From Lomentospora prolificans (lineage: Eukaryota; Ascomycota; Sordariomycetes; Microascales; Microascaceae), in assembly GCA_029532625.1 (NCBI GenBank), contig JARFXM010000007.1, positions 620,001 to 684,000 on the forward strand: a DNA stretch of 64,000 bases. Reading direction: 5' to 3'. Positions 59,940-64,000 of this stretch are shown in pieces (the stretch's first letter is position 1; every line of letters starts with the position of its first letter). The notes beneath the pieces are model-generated. The model was not told the DNA's origin. It searched no databases and saw nothing but the letters and a program-made list of their open reading frames with translations. Both the position numbers and the translations under genes were made by a program.

Positions 59940-60874
59940 ATGAGCGCGGTACCGCTAGCAAGGCCGTCTCTGGCCTCCCAATTATCCCAATTAACGTTTG
60001 GTTTCTCGCGAATCAGCATACGGCAGGGTCACTACAAGGCGCGATTCCGAAAGCCCAAGCCCGAGCTCACTGGCTACACCGAGGATCACGGCGAGAAGAT
60101 CTGGGTCTTCCACGAGGTTCGAAGCAAGCAGATCGTCTACTCGCATTCGAATGTTATGAACGTATGTACCCATTCCGCCGGGCCCTAATAGGGAGGGATT
60201 GCGGAACTGGCAGGACACCAAGCTCAGACAAACTAACTCTTCCATCTTCAATCCAGGCCCACAAAGCGCTGAAGCAGCTACCTTTTGCCGGAAAGAAGAC
60301 GAAGCCCGCCAAGATTCGAAAAGACCTCTGGGACGTCCTCGCCGTCGTGCAGTTCCCCCGCGGCCAGGGCGAAGTCGGCCGATCCGTCTTCGCCAAGCTT
60401 CGCGAGTTCCGCAGGCGCCACGAGCTCGAGTGGAACGACGACATGTACTTTGAGACGCGGCCCGATGGCAACAGGAGGGTCCTCTCTCGGCAAGAGAGGG
60501 GTAAGAAGATTCACGAACAACTACCGAATGCGGTTGCGGATATTGCGGCCGTGCTGGCTGGCGCCGGCAAGTCGAACAAGATGTGGCTCGAGGCCCCCGC
60601 TGAGGCCAAGGAGACTACAGCCGAAGCCGTCGAGGGTGAGGGTGTGGCGGAGGGTAACGCGGCGAAGGGCACCGCGGCGGAGGGGCCCAAGTTATGCGCA
60701 GCTACGGTCTTTTGGTCGAACACTGTCTTCAGGTTTCACGCGAAGGAGTGGTCTCCGAACGTGACCCACGGCTTGCTGGATGACAAGGCAAAAAACTGGG
60801 CTGTTGATAAGGTGGATGTTACCAATATTGATGACTCCGTCCCCGTCATGGCGCCTGCCGGTGGAAACCCTTAG
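59940..60874 (+). CDS. MHR1: Mhr1/mL67: mitochondrial large-ribosomal-subunit and recombination protein
   Basis: Yeast Mhr1 promotes mitochondrial homologous DNA pairing and is also ribosomal protein mL67. Exons 59940-60161 and 60257-60874 (GTATGT...CCAG, 95 nt, phase 0); 279 residues. Typical segments: GHYKARFRKPKPELTGYTED and KIWVFHEVRSKQIVYS in exon 1, then ALKQLPFAGKKTKPAKIRKD, LWDVLAVVQFP, GRSVFAKLREFRRRHELEW and RRVLSRQERGKKI in exon 2. The N-terminal 30 residues are Ser/Leu/Arg-containing and may be a presequence. The C-terminal part has an Ala/Glu/Gly-rich low-complexity insert (about residues 190-220) before ATVFWSNTVFRFHAKEW. An alternative frame before 59940 has no better start. 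Confidence 0.93.
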
Positions 60875-61392
60875 ACTGACTCCCGGAGTTGTTTGCCTCA
60901 CAAGGAGGTGAGGAAGAGGAGGAGGGTGAGGAGGAAGACCGCCATTGCTGCCGCACGCGAGGATGCCCTACGATCACCCAGAAAACCCGCCAACGGGGGC
61001 GTTGCCCTACTATCTACTCTGTACCATCTTTAGAACCTACACTGAGCGGGCGCGGATAGAATCGCGCCGGTCTTGTAACGAGACGATGGGGAGGATACAC
61101 TGTACATGTATGACTAGAAACCACTAAATGTATAAGAGCAAAACACATATTTTTCTTGAAAGGGGTTTGACTTCTTTTTTTTTTTTTTTTTTTTTTTTTT
61201 TTGGTCTTAGATATGATCTTTCAATGATGGCTATCTGCCATACCAATCCCGATGATGAAGATGCAAAAAGCACATTGCTACCTGTTACAACAAAGTAGCT
61301 GATATCTCTTCCTCGCACCTCTTGCTAAACCCTCGAACCCCGAAAAAGAAAGAAGAAAGTAGAAAATGGGCGGACAGAGACCGGGAAAAGCA
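60875..61392. other. Convergent 3' flanks of mL67 and the sulfotransferase-like gene
   Basis: About 0.5 kb with an interrupted-free T28 tract; otherwise nothing recognised. Confidence 0.65.
61175..61202. repeat. Homopolymer T tract, 28 nt
   Basis: Uninterrupted T run about 300 nt after the mL67 stop. It may act in 3' end formation or be a plain homopolymer; length is error-prone. Confidence 0.95.
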
Positions 61393-62977
61393 CTACTCGG
61401 TCCTCGCGGGAATCTTGAGGGCGAATTGCTTCAGGTACTCAAAGTCGGCAACATTATCCTCCACAGTCTTGCGAATAACTTTTTGGGCTTCTTCGCCGTA
61501 CTTTTGTTTCCACTCCTCGTCCTCGGACTCGGGAGTGCACGTTTTCTTCTCGTCATAGTTAGCGCGCATCCTATACGGAGAGCATAGATCTGGCGTAAGA
61601 GAGAAAGAGAAAAAAAAAAAAAAAAAACAAGAGAGAGAAAGCATAAAAAGAAGAGAAAAGGAAAAAACTTACTTGGGCGTGCGAACGCGGCTTCAGAGAA
61701 CTGCTCTTAATAGCATCGTTATGGAACCCATTCCACTTCTCAAACGCCTGCGTAGCATGCTGCGCATCATCCTCGCTCCAATTGAGCATGCTCGGCGAGA
61801 AATCGATGCCGACCCTCTCGCAGTAAGCCTTGATGGCGGCCTCTGGGTTATCGAGCATGTCGTCGGCGTCTAAGACGACGAGGTTCTCGCGGTCGACGAC
61901 GCCCTCGGCGATGAGGTAGTCGAAGAGGCGGCGGAGCTCGTCGTAGCCGGCCTCGTTGGGGAGAAATTTGTCAAAGTTTGTGACGGAGTCGAGGGGCGGG
62001 ATGGTGCAGCGGTAGTAGGAGGGGATGCTACGGCGGGGGTGGCGGATGAGAAATGTGAACTGGAAGCGGCGGAGCTGGTCAAGGGGGAAGATGGTGGGGT
62101 TGTTGGGCTCCTGGTGGGCGCCGAGGGAAGCGGGGATCTCGGCGGGTTTGCGGTCCGGGGGGAAGAGGTAGTAGGCCATGTCCTTGATGAAGACGCGCTT
62201 GTTTCCCTGTGGTGGTTGAAAGGTTTAGTGGGTGAAGGCTATAAGTGGTTTATTATTTTGGGGATCGGCGGGATTCGGTGGTTAGGAGGCCGGGGGACGG
62301 AAGCGGGGACGGACGGGGGATTCGGGAGCCATCGGAGCGGGAGGAGAAGCCAGAGAAGAATGAACATTTCATCGTCAATCGTTCCAACAATTCTTCACAA
62401 GAAATGAAGACTGGTAAAACCAAATCCGGAGCGCCAGAAATAACCGCATGTTCGCCAAAACTTGAGTTCACGATCCCTCGAATGCACTTGCATCCGCTCC
62501 TAGACGGCCAAAGATGCCGCCCGCAGCCAATCAGGCATGCTGGGGATTTCACTCATAGCAAAAAGAAAAGCAGGTGCAAGAAAAGTCCAACGACCAATAT
62601 CAAGGGACGAAAGAAGAATAAGAAACGCAAAGTCGAACCTCATCCGCCACCTTGAAGATGGTCTCAAGCACATCCTCATAGGTGGTATTGGCATAGCCCG
62701 ACTTTACGCGGTACTCCTCGTCGTTCATCCAGCGCTCGCTCATGCGCTCAGGGCCGTAGTAGAAGGGTTCCCCAAAGGGTTCATGCACGCATTCGAGCGA
62801 GTCCCTGCGAGTCATAAAGACCTATTTCACAAAGCGGATAAAAAAGGCCTCAAGCGTTAGCGGGGATACAGCTGATGAGGCGAAACGAGGGTGGAGGGAT
62901 TTCTTGCATACCCTCTCGAAGGCTGTCGAGCAGGCACGTGGGTGGGTGGCCGCGAAAATTGGCTTTGTTGCCGCCAT
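61393..62977 (-). CDS. P-loop sulfotransferase-like enzyme
   Basis: Member of the fungal P-loop sulfotransferase-like family; substrate unknown. Exons 62977-62912, 62821-62639, 62206-61673 and 61548-61393; 312 residues, all joints phase 0. The N-terminus carries the P-loop-like ATHPRACSTAFERVFMTRRD, which would hold the 5'-phosphosulfate of PAPS. CVHEPFGEPFYYGPERMSER and GNKRVFIKDMAYYLFPPD follow. The later FTFLIRHPRRSIPSYYR matches the 3'-phosphate-binding motif with its Arg and Ser. The end is KYGEEAQKVIRKTVEDN. Intron 2 is long (432 nt) with a weak GTTCGA donor; the joint KVADE|GNKRVF reads naturally but needs RNA support. For intron 3 I chose the GACGAG acceptor, which lies just after GCTAAC; GAGAAG three bases on is also possible. 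Confidence 0.88.
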
Positions 62978-64000
62978 TGTGGGAGGTTAGACGTGGTTGA
63001 CTCGATTGATAGATACGGGAGAGTGATTCCAAAAAAAAAAATGAAGATTGATCAGAAAATCAAAAATGATCAGCAAGTACCAGAGGACCGGATCTAAGAG
63101 AAAGAGAAGAAGGGGGACTAGTGATTATTAAACAAATTTATCGATGGTCGAAGGACCCGGGAACGGGAAGAACGAGGGAGTATTAGGAGCAGGACTGATG
63201 GACAGGAATCTTGCTTGCGAGCCAAGCACTGAAAAGAAATCAAGAAGTACCGAAAGTCTACTTGAGGATCAGACCTTGATGCGCATGCGCAGATGTGGAT
63301 ATGAAAAAGGTGAGGGGCTCAGATCAAGCTTCCAGATTGGATCTCCAGGGACCTGGACTCTTTTTGGATTAATCTAAACTGGGCACATGGAGATGTTTAA
63401 ATACTCTGCTCCTAAGGGAGTCCCTCCAACACGTGTCGACCGTGACGGAACAAAGAGGAGCATGTCAAGTATACCTCTTGCCTTTCTCGCCTACTCGCAA
63501 AACCAGAGCTAGAGCTACGTAGGTGAGGGCCAAGTGAAGCAAGGAGAGAAAGCGAGGAGGAACACCGACAAGAGGCAAGAGCTCCGAGGTACCTTTTCCT
63601 TTGGCTACTTTCTCTGCGGCGTCGTTTTCGATGGGTACAGGTAAGAGGGTGGAGGAGTGTAGGAGTGTTGATGGCTAGTGACCCGGTTCGATTGTATCGA
63701 TTCCCCACAACTTCCCACGCCGGCTGCAGCCAAGATCAGGGACATGTAGCATGAAATCCTGGCACCCTGCAGTACTGAGGAGCCTAGAAATAGAAGGTTC
63801 GGTTGGGACTGGATTAGTATTCCTGGCCCGAGAAACACGTAACAAAAAAGAGGGTGTTCTACTTGTACGTGTACGGGTCAACACCGCCGATGGAGTTGCA
63901 AAAAGTGTACATGGACCAGAGGCTAGTTTGAAAAGAAAGCCTTTTGTTTGGAGGGCGATACGTCATCGGTGGCGGCCCTGCAGGACAGCCAGCGGCTTGG
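62978..64000. other. Upstream region of the sulfotransferase-like gene to window edge
   Basis: About 1 kb of promoter or intergenic sequence with a short A run near 63031. No gene recognised. Confidence 0.6.

Overview
The window looks like nuclear DNA of a filamentous ascomycete (Pezizomycotina, probably a Sordariomycete; the class is inferred). Genes are monocistronic on both strands. Most are split by 50-130 nt introns with GTRAGT-like donors, CTAAC-type branch points and YAG acceptors. The recognisable proteins are fungal versions of eukaryotic housekeeping families. I see no rRNA, convincing tRNA, CRISPR, prokaryotic operon or intact transposon. I recognise sixteen genes (one cut by the left edge, one with an unresolved internal joint) plus two less certain families (a kinase-like gene and a secreted unknown). 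Splice sites were placed by eye, using reading-frame arithmetic and family resemblance.

Layout. 1-2783 (-): insulin-degrading-enzyme/Ste23 metallopeptidase, 3' end outside the window. About 8 kb without a convincing gene follows, up to 10755. 10756-11669 (-): Mpp6, a nuclear exosome cofactor with an added C-terminal CCHC knuckle. 13.5-19.3 kb (+): an accessory-looking run of an Old Yellow Enzyme, a protein kinase-like gene and an extended SDR reductase. 20-22.3 kb (+): the NDUFS6-type subunit of complex I and a UPF0047/YjbQ protein. 22.8-39.1 kb (-): CFIm25/NUDT21, vacuolar carboxypeptidase Y, a Ubp12-type deubiquitinase and a cAMP phosphodiesterase. A second gene-poor tract of about 10 kb spans 39.1-49.0 kb. 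49.0-52.9 kb: SBDS/Sdo1 (+), ribosomal protein uS13/RPS18 (-) and a secreted protein of unknown function (-). 55.3-63.0 kb: Hsp104/ClpB (-), the mitochondrial ribosomal/recombination protein Mhr1/mL67 (+) and a P-loop sulfotransferase-like enzyme (-).

How the genes relate. There is no single pathway. Themes are RNA and ribosome biology (Mpp6, CFIm25, Sdo1, RPS18, mL67), proteolysis and proteostasis (Ste23, CPY, Ubp12, Hsp104), mitochondria (NDUFS6, mL67) and signalling (PDE, kinase). Only the OYE-kinase-SDR run resembles an accessory metabolic locus. I found no clearly new multi-gene system. The most useful leads are the OYE with two replaced active-site residues, the kinase-like gene with an unresolved reading-frame break, the Mpp6 with a zinc knuckle, a possible non-AUG N-terminal extension on Ste23, a membrane-anchored UPF0047 form, and the conserved-looking secreted unknown.
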